NCBI GenBank assembly: GCA_034620365.1
Contig: JAQGEQ010000071.1
Span: 1,302,001-1,366,000 of the forward strand
Source: Pegea sp. RAD2-039
Taxonomy: Eukaryota > Chordata > Thaliacea > Salpida > Salpidae
DNA: 64,000 nucleotides
Reading direction: 5' to 3'
The notes beneath the pieces were generated by a model. It saw only the letters and a list, made by a program, of their open reading frames with translations. It did no database searches and was not told where the DNA came from. A program made the position numbers and the translations under genes. Numbering within the stretch: position 1 is the stretch's first letter; the number at the start of each line of letters is the position of its first letter. Below, piece after piece: positions 1 to 12,810 of the stretch.

Positions 1-299
1 AAGGTTTAGTAACTCATCTAAACTGAGCTAAATTTAACTGTTATACTAAATAAGTTATTAAAGGTAACTTACAATTTTGTAACTTGTTCTTACTGTGGTT
101 ATTTTATCAACTTGTTACATTTAAACTTAAAATGTATGTGTTATTCTCTTATCTGTGAATTTTATCGTTTATAGTTTGAAACTACTTATACGCCATAAGC
201 CATGTAAACAAATTTGTTGAGCTTATGGGTTTAAACAAAGCTTCATTTTAGCTAATTTGTTTGAATTTTACTTTATTCAATAAATGAAATATTTTCAGA

Positions 300-2590
300 T
301 ACAAATATTTAATTATCATTATAACTATTAATAACGATTTTACAAAAACTAGTTGAACTACTAGTCCTATCCGTAGCAGCTTCTTTTTTATGAGGATACT
401 TTTTGACAATCTTGTAAATCTAAAAACCTCATCGTTGCTATTCTCCTATTCTTCAGATTGACAACTTTTGATCTTCAAGCCGCAAAAGCTTGTAGCCACT
501 TCCCTATCAGCAACAAAACTTCCCAGATTTCTCCCACTCTTCCTCCTCTTCCTTCCCGATCATTATAATGTCTTCTGGACTGCTTTCGGTGAAGTAAGTT
601 GCAGATTATTCTCTTTATTACTTCACGCATAAATCGGATTAGACTTCATCACTTCAACTCTTTTTATACTTTCATCATTCTGTATCAGCTTTCGCGTACC
701 AAGTTTCAAAGCCCTGGTCCTGACTTACAAGGCATCTTCAGTAAATTGCGTTCTCGAGGTACTCTTTAACTGAAGCTAAAGAATCTCGAATTAAGAGTTT
801 TGCTTAATGATGTACCGACTTCCATGGAATCCACTGCTGTTGCCAGAGAACACTCATATCTCTTTAGTTTTAGCTCGATGTTGGTTCCGTCTTCATCTGC
901 TTCATAGTGGAAGCGTTTGGATGCTCTACTTAATCTCTGATTGGAGCCAATCAAATCTCATTTTTATTTAAAGCTAGTGAAGCAGTATACCGTTTTTTGT
1001 TTTCCTGTTCTACTGAATTATGAGGTTTAATCTCTTCTTTATCATGATTTGAATGTCTGGATCATCTTCTTGATCTCTGATCAAAGCCAGTAGAAGCTTT
1101 TCTTTTAATCGTAAGTAGATCTTCTCCTACATTTTCACACACTGAATTATAAGATGTAACTTCCTCTCCATCATAATGCAAATATGATCCTTCTCTCAAT
1201 TCCTGATGAGAAAGAATATAAGTTGCTCTATGTTCTTTGGATCGTTAATCATCTCAGTAGACCATCTCCTACTGTCCTTTTCATTCCTTACTGATTGATT
1301 ATTAATGATGGCATGGGTTTTGATTTTCTATAAAGCCAAGTACTCAGAGGCTTGGGTAGTCAACACGGCTTTCTCATCATTCTTTCCTGTCTGACTGTTT
1401 TCTAGATGACCCTATTTGAAGATCATATAACCGACTATAAGATATTCTCTGTTCACGATTAAGTTCACAATTACCCAAATTGCTACGATAATCTCATGTT
1501 TATTTCTTAGTTAAATGTTAAGCCTTTTGTAGTCCTTCTAACTCAAATACAGCCTTAATAAGAATTTTGAGGAAATCTCTTCCCAGCAACCCCTCTACAT
1601 AAAGGTTCTCCGCATCAAACAGCTTTATATTCTTGAACTACTTCTTTAACAGCTGGAGATTGCAAAATTACTTACTTTACAAGCACTGGATGGTTTTGTC
1701 ATTTCCTCTTTGAGTTAATTCAGACCTCAGTGAATCTTCAAGCTCTAAGCGACTTTTTGGCATATAAAGCTTTTTCACAATCTCTACAAGAACATCTACC
1801 CTTTCATGGTTCAATTTCTTCAAGAGTTGAGCGGAACGCAGTATTCTAAAGATTCGTATTAAAGACTAATAGCTGCGGTTTCTGATTTCTTCAGCTACGT
1901 AGCTGCTTCCTGAAAAACATTTTCTGAAGAAGACAGGCCTGAATATAATACCTTTTCCCAACACGTAGAATACGTAAATGATCTGGTTTGATATTTTATA
2001 AAATCCTTGACTTTATTTCCTCCATGCTTTAAACAAACCCCCTCTCATGGCTGGTACTGTCGGTCGCACTTGGTCCTCATCCTTCAGTTCCATTGAATTT
2101 ACTGCTCCAAAAGCTTCCGCTAATCTGCCATCGGAAAAGAGCTGGCTGGTCAGCCGAGCACCCTCAAGTGTTGATAAAAGACTTCTTCTGATGTTAAAGA
2201 TTGATGTTCTTACGTTCTGATGAGAGTTCGATCTATAAGTAATCCCATCTCTGTGTTGGGATGCTGCAAAAATCTTTAATTCACAATCCTTGTCAAGTTG
2301 TACTAAAGTGAGTGAAATTCTTGTAGGATTGATTCAGATTCCTTTTTACAGCTCTTAGTATAAGATGCGCAAAAATTCCATTTAGTTTTTAACATATAAC
2401 CGTCTCAGCGTTGTTTCAGGTTCTGTATAAATCTGACAGCTCTCAAAGTATTCGTAAAAGTCTTCAGTTGCACATTTGAAGAGTCCAGCCAATTTTTCTT
2501 CATCATTCCCATCTGACATAAATTTATTCAGGAAACTGGTAAAAGTTTTCCTCTAGTGACGCCATGATTTGGCTACCGACGGACTATTTC
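300..2590 (-). pseudogene. Decayed protein-coding region with many frameshifts; possible retroelement remnant
   Basis: The stretch is visibly less AT-rich than its surroundings and reads as protein on the minus strand only in short pieces that hop between frames. It opens at an ATG near 2553 (MASLEENFYQF), shifts frame to LNKFMSDGNDEEKLAGLF and runs to about 2380. Later pieces include LLKKLNHERVDVLVEIVKKL (about 1830-1690), EGLLGRDFLKI (about 1600-1560) and RFHYEADEDGTNIELKLKR (about 915-850). Stops and frame changes separate every piece, and no set of GT-AG introns was found that repairs them, so it is called a pseudogene. The LLGRDFL-type string resembles the end of aspartic proteases of LTR retroelements, but that is one short match and only a hint. 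It could also be a dead copy of an ordinary gene. Function not recognised. Confidence 0.45.
880..1345 (-). repeat. Degenerate tandem repeat, about four units of 125-140 bases
   Basis: Read on the minus strand, units begin near 1340, 1205, 1090 and 945. Each starts with a version of TGGCTYYRATCAGAGAT and continues into an A/G-rich stretch with GATGATCCAGACAT-like and ATGAxxAAGAxGAG-like pieces. Two of them also share TATAATTCAGT or CATAATTCAGT. The units differ by many substitutions and small indels, so they are old. They lie in the decayed coding region and may once have encoded repeats of about 43 residues. Confidence 0.4.
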
Positions 2591-3720
2591 GGTCTATAGA
2601 AAGAACTTTTGTTTTAAACAGCTTACAAACTTTTTCTTTTCAAATATTTTTTTAAAACGTTTTTTTGGACAGATTTATATTTAGTTTGTATTAATCGTCG
2701 CTGAGCTTAAACTACGCGAAGCTCCAAAATAACTGGCAACAATTTGTCCCAAAAAACTTATAATGATATATTGAGCAGTAATGAAAAGTACTTTTGAATA
2801 AAGCTTTATTGTACAAAAAATTGCGCATAACACAAGCAGTAGTTACACGAAATAACATTATTTTGATACTGTACAAAAAACACTTGTTTAACTAGTGCTT
2901 GTAGGGCCTGCTTTAAATAATACTTACGTCTTCGGTAGGATAATCTTCTGTTATACTTTAAAAATGTATTACATAAAGCTCAGTTTTTATATCAATCTGT
3001 AAGGGTGCAATTATTGTTATTTTACATATATAACGATAAACGTTTTATATTTTATTTCAAAAATAGTGTGGTAAGAGGTTGATTTCATCTTACTAAAATT
3101 AAATTGAAACTCAGCAATTTTTCTTTCAGTTTTTTTAATTTCTTCCATCTACGTTTACCAGCCAAGTAAACCCAGCCAACAATTTCTAGATATTTTTATA
3201 TGGTATATAAGCTTTCTGTAAAATAGTTTATTAACTTTTCATAAAGTCAATGATTATTTGAACTCAACTATTTAAGCAACATAATCAGCAAATAAAGTTA
3301 TCAACTTTGTTATACTTAGTGGAAAACTGTTTTTCGCTTTAAACTTAATATATTTAAATGAAAAATGATTACATATAAAATAAAAATTAAATTTCAATCA
3401 AGATTGAACCTACACGGCTGTAACTGAACTAAGAGCACTGATTCAAACAACAAATACTCTAAAAACCATATTCAGAAAGTGCTGTTTAGACATTTACTGG
3501 CTAATGTTAACCAAAGAGTGTGATCTTATAATTTAACTATATAGAAAAGTAAAATATTCTTAGTACTGATAACAAGTTTACAGAACAATTTAATGACAAT
3601 TTTGACTATAACTCAGTTTACATTTTTGCTTATTTTAGCTTTCTATCCTAATTTTTACTAAACCTTTAAGGAAACTTTTTACGCAGAATCTAAAAACAAA
3701 ACGAGATGAAAAGAAATGGA
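2591..3720. other. Gene-free AT-rich spacer
   Basis: No reading frame with coding character was seen on either strand. It lies downstream of the minus-strand gene that ends at 3915. The likely poly(A) signal of that gene (AATAAA on the minus strand, 3721-3726) marks its edge. The rest is A/T-rich low-complexity sequence. Confidence 0.4.
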
Positions 3721-3726
3721 TTTATT
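3721..3726 (-). terminator. Poly(A) signal AATAAA
   Basis: Minus-strand AATAAA about 190 bases past the stop at 3915. It is the first perfect hexamer I noticed there, so it is the likely 3' end signal of the gene at 3915-7840. Hexamers are frequent by chance in DNA this AT-rich. Confidence 0.35.
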
Positions 3727-3914
3727 TACAGTAAACTTTCAAATTTTAGAATAAAATCTAAGCAGTAAAAGTGTAAGATGAAAAATATGTGAAAGAATTT
3801 ATGAAAATCAGATTATGATGCTAATTACAAATAAAACTTTTTACGTTTCCAAAACTTCACAGAATTGCAAATTAAAAAAGTCTATGAATGCCAAAAAGTA
3901 AACATTAAAAAATC

Positions 3915-6900
3915 TTAGCGAAATATTTCGTGAAGGTCATCAAAATTTTGTTTTCGTTCAGCCTCGCTGTTAGTTTCCGGATTTTCTTCTGGACTTCTGG
4001 CATACAAATCTGTTATAAGATCGCTTTGGCTTCTAAAAATCGATATAAGTTCAAATAAATGTTGATGATTTTATTTTTGAAAAGCAGGTTGAAAAGAAGT
4101 CAACTAAACTTTACAGTAAACTTCACTAATTTATTAGCAGAATTATAATTTAAAAGTTTAATTCCAAACTATTTACATAAAGTATAAATAAAAAATATAT
4201 AAACTGTTTATAAAACGTTTTCCACTAATTGTAAGCTAAATAGGTGAAAATGACTTTATAGAGATCTAAGGTCTTATAATAAGCTACCAGATCACAAGAT
4301 GCTATTTTGTCGAGCTCTTTTATTTTTATTCCTAAATAACTCCTGCTAATATTAGAAAAGTCATAGAATAAATTTCGTTTATTTTTTTAAACATTTATTT
4401 ATATTATGTGTCTATTCTCTTTTGTATCACATTTGTGTACGAGTATTAAGTAAGTTTTATAAGTTAGAGTATAAAAGTTAAAGATTGAGATATTTAAAGA
4501 AAAATACTACATCTTAATAAGTTTAAAACTTTTGAACTCTGCAAATTATAAATAAGTTTTAAAAATTTAAGTTATGAAAATGTTAAATAAACTCAATTAA
4601 AAGTAAATATTTGAGCTAAAATAGAAAAAAGGTTTTTCAATGGAAAAATTAATGAAAGTTCGAAAATAGAAACTAACCATAAAGTTTAATCGATTTATAA
4701 GTAATATTGTCATTTAAAAAATTATATTTCTTAACTGCAAAATAATTAACTAATAACTTGCTAATAACTATTTAACTAAATAGCTCTTAACAAATTCTGT
4801 TAAAACGTTTTGACAGCACACCAAGCTTGTGAAAATGTTAAATTAAATAGAAGTTAAAGCAGAATATGATTAGTTAACAATGATCCCAAAATAAGAATTG
4901 TTGTCACCTTAAAGCTTATGAACGCAGAATATATTTTAACTTTGAGAAAAAAAAATCGTTTAAAATACTGCACCAACTTGTTTTTGCAAAGTACTAAAAC
5001 TAAGATACAGATCATCAATATCAGGGCAGTGATGATTCCAGCTGTTAAAAATACCCCTGAAAAATTTTATAACTTTTATTTTTAAGATATTTCTTCAAAG
5101 CTTAAGTCTTTTAGCAATTTTGATTTCAGTTTTTTGCTAACAAGCAATAAAGCAAATAATTTTCTGTCTAGAGTCTTACAAAATTGAAATGAAAAGCCTT
5201 GAAATTACGTTTGAGTCTTATTTAAAAACAGAAAAGAAAATGTGTGAAATATAGAAACTAACCCTCGGTGATACGACTACCATCATTAGACGCTGATGTT
5301 CTTAGTTGTTGCTGAGTTGTTGTAGATAAAGTTTCTGAAGATAATTTATTCATTTTTATTTGTAGCATCTAATTTAAAATAATTAAATTTTTAATAATGG
5401 TTTACTTCTTAAACTATTTACTTTCATTGTCATAACCAACAGCATAAAATTCCGTTTAATGAGTTTTGAAAATAGTATTATTAGTAGAGGATTAAATTTG
5501 ATCAACTAAAAACTAAAGTTCTAATAGTTAGCCTCTGAGGTATATTAAAGCTAAAATAATTTAAATAATTTAATTTTCAGAAAAATATTTGTCGATCAAA
5601 ATCGTTAAAGACAAGCAGCCTAAAAGTAAATTGTTTTTACAAGATCATCGCCAATAAATATTGAAACTATCAAAATGCTTAATGTTAAATTTGACAACGT
5701 GAAGTTTCAAAACTCTTTTACTTCTAGAAGCTTTTAGCTTTTTCACATTTTCTTTGCCTGCTACAATTCTTGCAACTATTTCTACCGCTTCATGCATCTG
5801 TAATTTTGTGTTTGATTCTTCATTAAAATGTCGCTCAGCAAATGGGTTAGTTACTTCAGTGATTGGAAGATGAGATGAAAAAAATCTTGGAAACAAAATC
5901 ATCATCAATTATTCAAGAACATAAAGAAGTTATCAAAATCTTTTAGCGATTGGTTGTGTTGAAACTAAAGTTCAAGTCGTATTGATTAAGTTACCTAACT
6001 TGCTTTGATTTACTAAGTAACATGTCAGTTACCCATGTAAAAATACAAACTTCCTTGTCATGTCCTGAAAGGCTTTCAAGCATTAGTTTACAACTTTTAA
6101 AAATTTAGTTGAAAATCAATATTAAATTAATTAAATTAAATTAATTAAATCTTTGTCTGATTTTACACGGTTGGTAAGATTTTATAGAGTCTTATAAATG
6201 TTTTCATTAAATATAATGGGTTTTGTCATCTTTGCTTTTCCTTTAATTTTCAAAATATATTTACAATGAAATAAAATTTCACTCTTATTACAGTTAAATC
6301 CCAAACTTTGTTTTCAAAAGTTCTTTCTTGTGGCATTTTAAAATAGTTGAAACATTCTTAAATACATCAACATTACTCTCATTAAGCTGATTACTTTAAC
6401 AATTCGTTTATCAACCTACTGGTGCTTGGGAGAATAAAGCAGATCAAGGTTCTTCTAAGATTTTGTTAAAGTCTTTATCTTTCATTTTTAAAAAGAACGA
6501 AGAAGAAGTCTTATAATATTCTCACCCTTCATCCTTTTGTTTCCGTTTTCTTCTGTGGTTGCTTTTAATGTTGACTCTATTGCATGCAATTAATGTTAAA
6601 ACATTTCCATCTGTGAAAAGAACATTGTGATCAGTTTTAAAAAAAGCTCTTTCTCTCGAAGAGAGAATTAAATTTATTTTATTGGTTTTTTTATCGCTGA
6701 CACATGAAGGGTAAATTTAATGCTTAAAAAATACCTTTTTAAATAACAGATGAAATTTCTTTCTTACTAAATTAGAAATATTTTAGACCATTTTAAAACC
6801 TAATGCGAAAATTATTTTGATCAGGTTTGATAATAACTTTAATAAACATTTTATTTCAATTTAATGAACATCTTACCATGAATAACTGCTTCTAGAAACT

Positions 6901-7840
6901 TTTTTATATTCTTTAAACATTTTCTGCATTTCTAAAAAAAATATATAAATGACTTTTTAAGAATATTAAGGCTCACAAAAGTTTCCTGATAAGTTGTTGA
7001 AGAGTAAGCAGAAAGTAATTACATATCAGTGTAAAACACTTATTCTTTTTTAAGTTCGCAAATTGATTTAAAGTTTTGATTAAAAGGCTTGTAGTTATAG
7101 AAGTAACAACTGTTTTTAAGTTCAAAGAACTGATTAAAAATCTTTACATTTTCTTGTTTATAAAAATAACAGTAAGTAAACATTGTCAAACATACTGTTA
7201 ATGAAATGTAAGCTCTTAGGGAATATAATATCTATTATTATACCAAGAAGTTATGATTTTTTAATGTACTGGTGAAAAGCAAAGTAAGTTAAAAAAAGTT
7301 ATATTTTTTGAAATGAATATTTATTGTTGTTTTCAATATTCATATAAAAATGTAGTATTGAAATGATTGTTTTACTTACCTTAAGACAAATAACTTTTAT
7401 TTTTTTATAGTCAAGTCTAACTTGGTTCAAATAATTTCTACAACTGCCTTCGGTGTGATAATCTGTTAAGCAATCTCCACTAATAATCTGATAAAGTATT
7501 AATATTACAATTAAATTTGTTTTTCGTATATCCTTTTTACCAAATGTTAAATGTTTCTATAAATCTTATCAGAAAATTGAGTTGTATATTAACATTAAGA
7601 AAAGCAACGAATTTACAACAAAGTCATTTAAAGGTAATAAAAACATGTTATGTAACTAACCGAGCAATGTAATTTAATAGTACTCAGGATTTCTTCACAG
7701 TTGTAAGCTTGAATTTTTGTTTGGTTTAAAATATTGGAATGATTCAGATTCCTATTAGCTGCACCGGAATTTGATGCAAAGAAAGTAATCAAAAAGGTTA
7801 TGAAAACACTTTTCATGAGAGACTGTGGAAATTTCAGCAT
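3915..7840 (-). CDS. Predicted type I membrane protein with eight-cysteine ectodomain (8 exons, ~286 aa)
   Basis: Exons (high to low): 7840-7661, 7487-7380, 6931-6877, 6610-6526, 5885-5722, 5334-5263, 5056-4978, 4032-3915; phases agree at every junction. Residues 1-27 form a signal peptide ending near NSGAA. Eight cysteines follow between residues 48 and 124, then a basic RRKR (134-137) that fits a furin-type cleavage site. A Ser/Thr/Gln-rich stalk (about 199-221), one membrane helix (about 223-244) and a 40-residue acidic cytoplasmic tail ending HEIFR complete it. The last donor (AA/GTTGGT) is the weakest; using the neighbouring GTGCAG instead would give a different short tail. No known family is matched with certainty. 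Cysteine density, architecture and intron phases (0, 0, 1 at the first three introns) recall the GFR-alpha-like gene at 12811-15101, so a diverged paralogue is possible. The ligand and role are unknown. An extra 5' exon is possible because an acceptor (TTACAG) lies just upstream of the ATG. Confidence 0.6.
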
Positions 7841-8877
7841 TACTGCGATCGTTTTTAATTTTCTGTAATTAAAAAATAGTTCAAGTCATTTTGTAATTTA
7901 AAACTAAATATATCACATAAAGTAGCAATAAACAAAATCTGATTCATCATAGCTTAAAGAAACTGTACGTACTAGCTTACTTGTCATACAAGTTACACAC
8001 TTTAAGAAAGAAAAGCCATCTCGAAGTAAACTGAATATCAAATGATACTTCTACAGATAAACTTGATCTGTGGTATTTGTCAAGCTAAGTATTTATGATT
8101 AGCTTTTAATAATTAAATTACTCAACTTAAGAAATTTGAACTTAAAAGTCTTTTTACTTACAATCTCTAATTAGCTACGTAGGCACAGCTTGTTAAGTTT
8201 GAATTAAATTATTTAAGTAATCTTACAGTTAGATTTAAAGAAAAACAAACAAATAAGGCATTTCCTCATTACATTCCTCAAAAAATTGGATACAAAACCT
8301 TGAACTTGACCCTCAGGGAAACACAAAATGACACTTGTTATGAAATAACGAACTACAAGTAAAGATCACCGTAAGCCACGAAATAGTAACTTATCTTCGC
8401 AAGTAAAAAAGGTACGTTCATTGATTAAAGTTTATAAAATCATTAAAGTTTGTAAGATTAGTGATGATTATTATTTTTACTGTTTTAAATGATAGGATCA
8501 AAGGCTTTTAGATTCCTAGTTAGGGAGAGAGATCACAAACTTTTGAGAGCTATTATCTTATATTATGTATTTTAATCAATTGTAAGCATCTTAAATATAA
8601 ACAGTGCTATCAATACAGCAATATCTTGTTATTAATTGAAAAAATATAACACAAAGCTTTCAAAATATCAATACTTATTTTATACTATTTTGTACAACTA
8701 ATAAAAATGATCATTACGAATAAACTGAGTCTACTGCCTGATAAAGAATGGTTCGGTAATTACCTATCGAAAATTAAAGCTTGGCTGTACGAGGAAATCC
8801 TTTCCTTGTCTTGCAGTTCTGCGTTTTTCTATTAAATTGTATCTTCCTTACAAGTAAAGCTAAATCTACACATTTTT

Positions 8878-9091
8878 CTAAATTTTACAAGATCTTGAAG
8901 AATAAAGAAATTGGGAATTTCTAACGATCTTTAAAACTCGTCTGTTCTTATCGCCGATCGTGTTCACGACTACAAACGAATAACCAGAAAAAGTTTCATT
9001 GTGACGTAATGTTGACCGAACTAGCGATGTGACAGCGATGTGTGTTGATCTCAATGAAACCTCTAGTATGTTCAAAGACTTTCTTTCATAT
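8878..9091 (-). CDS. Candidate exon or short coding piece, unrecognised
   Basis: A strong minus-strand acceptor (a long C/T run ending CCCTCAAG, just above 9091) opens a frame of about 70 codons ending in TAG at 8878. The frame includes TLRHNETFSGYSFVVVNTIG and KNRRVLKIVRNSQF. Base composition is clearly less AT-rich than the flanks, which favours function. Against it: no partner exon could be joined, all three plus-strand frames are partly open too, and frames of this length do arise by chance. It could instead be a 5' untranslated exon or promoter of the gene starting at 7840. It contains a CRE-like TGACGTAAT at 9002-9010. Confidence 0.22.
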
Positions 9092-10070
9092 CTTGAGGGT
9101 GAAAAAAGAGAAAGAAAAAGTTTAACAAAAGATTTAATATCATTTTAATAAGTGCTATGTAGCGTAATTCAAACATAAGCTTGCTTAAAATAGAGGTTTC
9201 GACTATTTACTATGCAGAATTTTAATTATTTACCGAAAAATTATTTGTTTTGTTAGGAATAATTTGAAATAAAAATTTTGCAATAAGTTTGTAGCATTTT
9301 AAATGTTTTGACTTTATAAGTTGTTAAATTTAATAAATATTTTCGTTTAGTATTTGCATTAAAATTGAGCTAGCGCTTAATAAAAGCAGACCATTGTCTT
9401 ATAAAAAATCTTTAGAAAACAAATATGCCTATGCTATTAACCTTTGTTAGTGAGAGATTCTTTTATTTTAAGAAGAAGCTGCAGCGAAACAAGAACTACA
9501 GATCTGCAACATAAATTATTATTTTTACTTTTTTGCTAATTACAGCCATGTGCTCCAAAAGTAATAATAATTAATTTTTATATTTTCAAACTATATTAAT
9601 CGATTAAAAAAACTTTGCCTAAAAATCATCAATATTTTTTCTATCTAGCTCAAAAATGTGAACGTATTTTAGTTCATCAATTATTAATTATGTTATTTCA
9701 AGTTAGATACCCTTAATAGATTTTCCATTCCGCTACAGTTTGTAGTAGAATCTATAAGATTATAGAACTTATTGATACCTACAAATATCACTGTCATCAC
9801 GACATATTCGGATATTTCAGCTTTTTACTTTGACGTGATGGTTTTATGAAAAAAAAAGAATTTTTGCACAAATAATAAAAATTAAATATTTTCAGTCAGC
9901 TTTATCATGAAACTCAGTTAAGGCTTTTATAGTTAAGTTGTGTAGAGTGACCTTTAGCTTTTTGTCAGCACTTTTAAAATATTATACACAATTATACGTG
10001 CTCGATTTCTTGACGACTGGTCAACCGTACTCTCGAGACCTAATTTAACTTATGATTAAGTTATTTTCAG

Positions 10071-10212
10071 GATCCTTAACCCCGTTTTAAAAGTACTCGA
10101 AGCTGTTATTTTCCATCATGATGTTTATGATTCAGATCGATACCAGCAGAATGTAGCTTGTAGAGAATTAAATAGAATAAAATGTTTTATTGATTATATT
10201 GCCTCATATTGA
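10071..10212 (+). CDS. Candidate terminal exon, unrecognised
   Basis: A good acceptor (AGTTATTTTCAG) is followed by a 46-codon open frame to a TGA at 10210. It includes LNPVLKVLEAVIFHHDVY and RELNRIKCFIDYIASY, and its residue use is more varied than random A/T-rich translation usually gives. A second segment upstream at about 9739-9840 reads CRSRIYKIIELIDTY and HCHHDIFGYF, with a loosely similar KxxE..HHD(I/V) pattern. No upstream exon in the right phase was found, so this may be chance. Confidence 0.18.
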
Positions 10213-12749
10213 TTAAACTGTTTACAAATGATAAATTCAAACTAATGCTTTTTACATGAATATTTATAGGTTTATTTTTCGCTCTATTTTTGATAACATA
10301 TACTTTTAACATCGTTGTACATTTTCTTATTTGTGTTCTTAAATAATCATTATTTCACATTTAGTTTTTGTGCCATAAGTTAAATTATTGAGTTTATAAA
10401 GGATTTTATACCCCTTTATTTTCTCCTCTTAGTTAACTTACTTCTTATTCTCTTAGATAAGTTCTTACATTCAAAATAAGTTCTTCTGATGACTAACACC
10501 GAAAGTTAGAAGTATTTAGTTTGTCAATGTACTTTTGTAGTTGAAACATTTCTTATTATTTGCCTTAAAATTCAGACATCTAATCAACCTTTTTATGTGG
10601 TGCTTCAGATGCAAAAAAAAAACACAAGACTCTCTATATGATGACCAGCAGTTTCTAGTGCTAGTTTGATGGGTTATATAAAAATTGAACGTGGGAAAAC
10701 AATATTCTGAATTTACAAGTTACAGCAAGGTTTAATCTCTTAAAACAAGTATAAGAAGCCCTTTTCTGCTTTAAATAGAGAGAAAATCTTTAAACAAATT
10801 TCATTCAGATGAACATTTTGTGTTTAAAACAACAAATTTTTAATTAAATAGCAAACAAAACGTTTCCCGTAATTTTTTGTAAATAGCTAAGTTACTTGAA
10901 TTTTCTTGAATGTTACGATTTTATCATAAACACCTCTAAGCTTTATTTTTAAGTTTGATCTTATTAAATATTAACTTCTACAGTTTTTAAAATGATTCGA
11001 AAAATTTTTGAGCTTTTTACTTTGTAGCATATTGAAAAGAAGCGATATCCATTATTGATAAATATTAAAAATGAGATTAATTCATTTATTGTAAGACTGA
11101 ATCAATGTTCAAAAATTGACATCAATTCTTTTTTTTACAGCATACGTACCACTATTGCACACAAGTAAGATTATTTATTGATCTTATTAATTATATTAAG
11201 GGTAAAGCATCTTGACAAATCTAGGCTTCGGCCGATGTTGTCTTTCCAAATACTCAAGAATCTACTGTTTTATATTTTTCAACTGTTTTTGATAAAAAAT
11301 CAAATTTATCAATAGCTTATTGAGGAAAATAAATCTTGGAATGATTATTTTATTGTGTATTTTTTAGCTAAAAAAAACATACAAATAATATTGAGTTCAA
11401 ACAGCAGCTAACTTAACAATAAATTTTATTAGTACATTTATTCTAGTAAATGCAGGAAACAGTAAAAACGGCTAAAACTAATCAAAAGTTGACAGAATAT
11501 TTACAATGTAATGTACTATTAATCTAAATAAATATCTCAACTGAAGTTTTACCTCTGTGTAATACTCCCTGTTTAGTTTTTACTTCAGCTAGATGTCGTA
11601 ATTATTTGATTATGACTTTCATTGAGATATAGTTCTATCAAAGAAATATTACCACGTAAATTGATTTATTGAATTTTTCTATTAAAACATTCTGTAAACT
11701 TCACTTAAAGTTATTTGATGTCAGGTCATAACAGTATTCTTCTGTATCACAAGCTTCTGAGTAATCACAATGAAGCAAACATCCTATATAGCAGACAAGG
11801 CCTTTCGTCACTACGTCAATGATTTGTTTAAATTAGTCGAAAAATATTCGATGTCAAAGCTTATTTTACTCTCCTAAATCTATTCTTATATTTTGATCAG
11901 GTTTGGAACGTCAACTGTTGATTGGGTTAGCTTGGTGAGTATACCACAAAATCTTTTGAAACTTATTTGAATTTCCAAATTTTGTACAGAATTTTTATTA
12001 GTAACTACTTAAATGATTTAAAACTTTGAAAATGCAAACAACTGGCAAATCATCAATTCAATTTAATCACTTAAGCTTATTTTAACTCTTTTTAAGTGAT
12101 AACAGATTGAAGAAAGTAAACTTACGATGAAAAAGTACGAAAGAAAAAATAGCAGATTTTTTGTATTTAATAACTCTAATTTTGTATACTTAAAGTAAAA
12201 AATTTGTTTCTCAAGTTGCTAGAAGCTTCTATGTAAGGACAAATAAATTTTAGTTGGTATTAATTTCTTATAATTATTTCAAGTTTATTCATTATAAGTT
12301 TAGTAAATAAATTGTCTTGGAATAATGTAAAGAAAATTGAATTCGGTATTTGATTGATGCTTGTTTTCAATCAATAAAGTTTCATACATGACTCAGTTCT
12401 TTCACTTGTTTGATACGAATGCTACAAAAAAAATTATTTAAAAACTACATGAAATTAGAAAAGCTTATTTTTAGATTATTTGCTTTGAAAAAAAGTATAA
12501 AACAACTTTTTTTATTTTGTACGTTAAAATTTATATAAAACTTAAATCAAATATTTACTATATAATATTTGTATACTTTGCAACCACAAACATGACAAAA
12601 AAATATTTTTAACAAAACTTAAAAAGCAACTTGCATTAATATATACTAGAGAAATTTAAAGTAAGCTTTGCTTGGAGTTACTGCAGTGCAAAAAGTTATT
12701 TTCATCTAAATAATTACTTGATCTTTTATGACATTTATGTTTGTATATC

Positions 12750-12755
12750 TTTATT
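12750..12755 (-). terminator. Poly(A) signal AATAAA
   Basis: Minus-strand AATAAA about 56 bases after the stop codon at 12811. It is well placed to end the GFR-alpha-like transcript. Confidence 0.4.
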
Positions 12756-12810
12756 ATAATAAAAATCCATGCTTATATTTAAAAAAAAAAACTTATTAAG
12801 AGTCGACTCA

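Larger units (their letters stand above)
7841..12749. other. Intergenic stretch between two same-strand receptor-like genes
   Basis: Mostly A/T-rich. Two less AT-rich islands (about 8740-9090 and 10070-10210) carry candidate exons listed separately. Short acceptor-to-donor segments that would make microexons occur on the plus strand (for example 8816-8852, 11140-11164 and 11900-11934), but their phases do not join into one protein. No repeats or RNA genes were recognised. Confidence 0.35.

Noticed and set aside
6121-6150. AATTAAATTAATTAAAT run in an intron
   Set aside because: Simple A/T low complexity, with no evidence of function.
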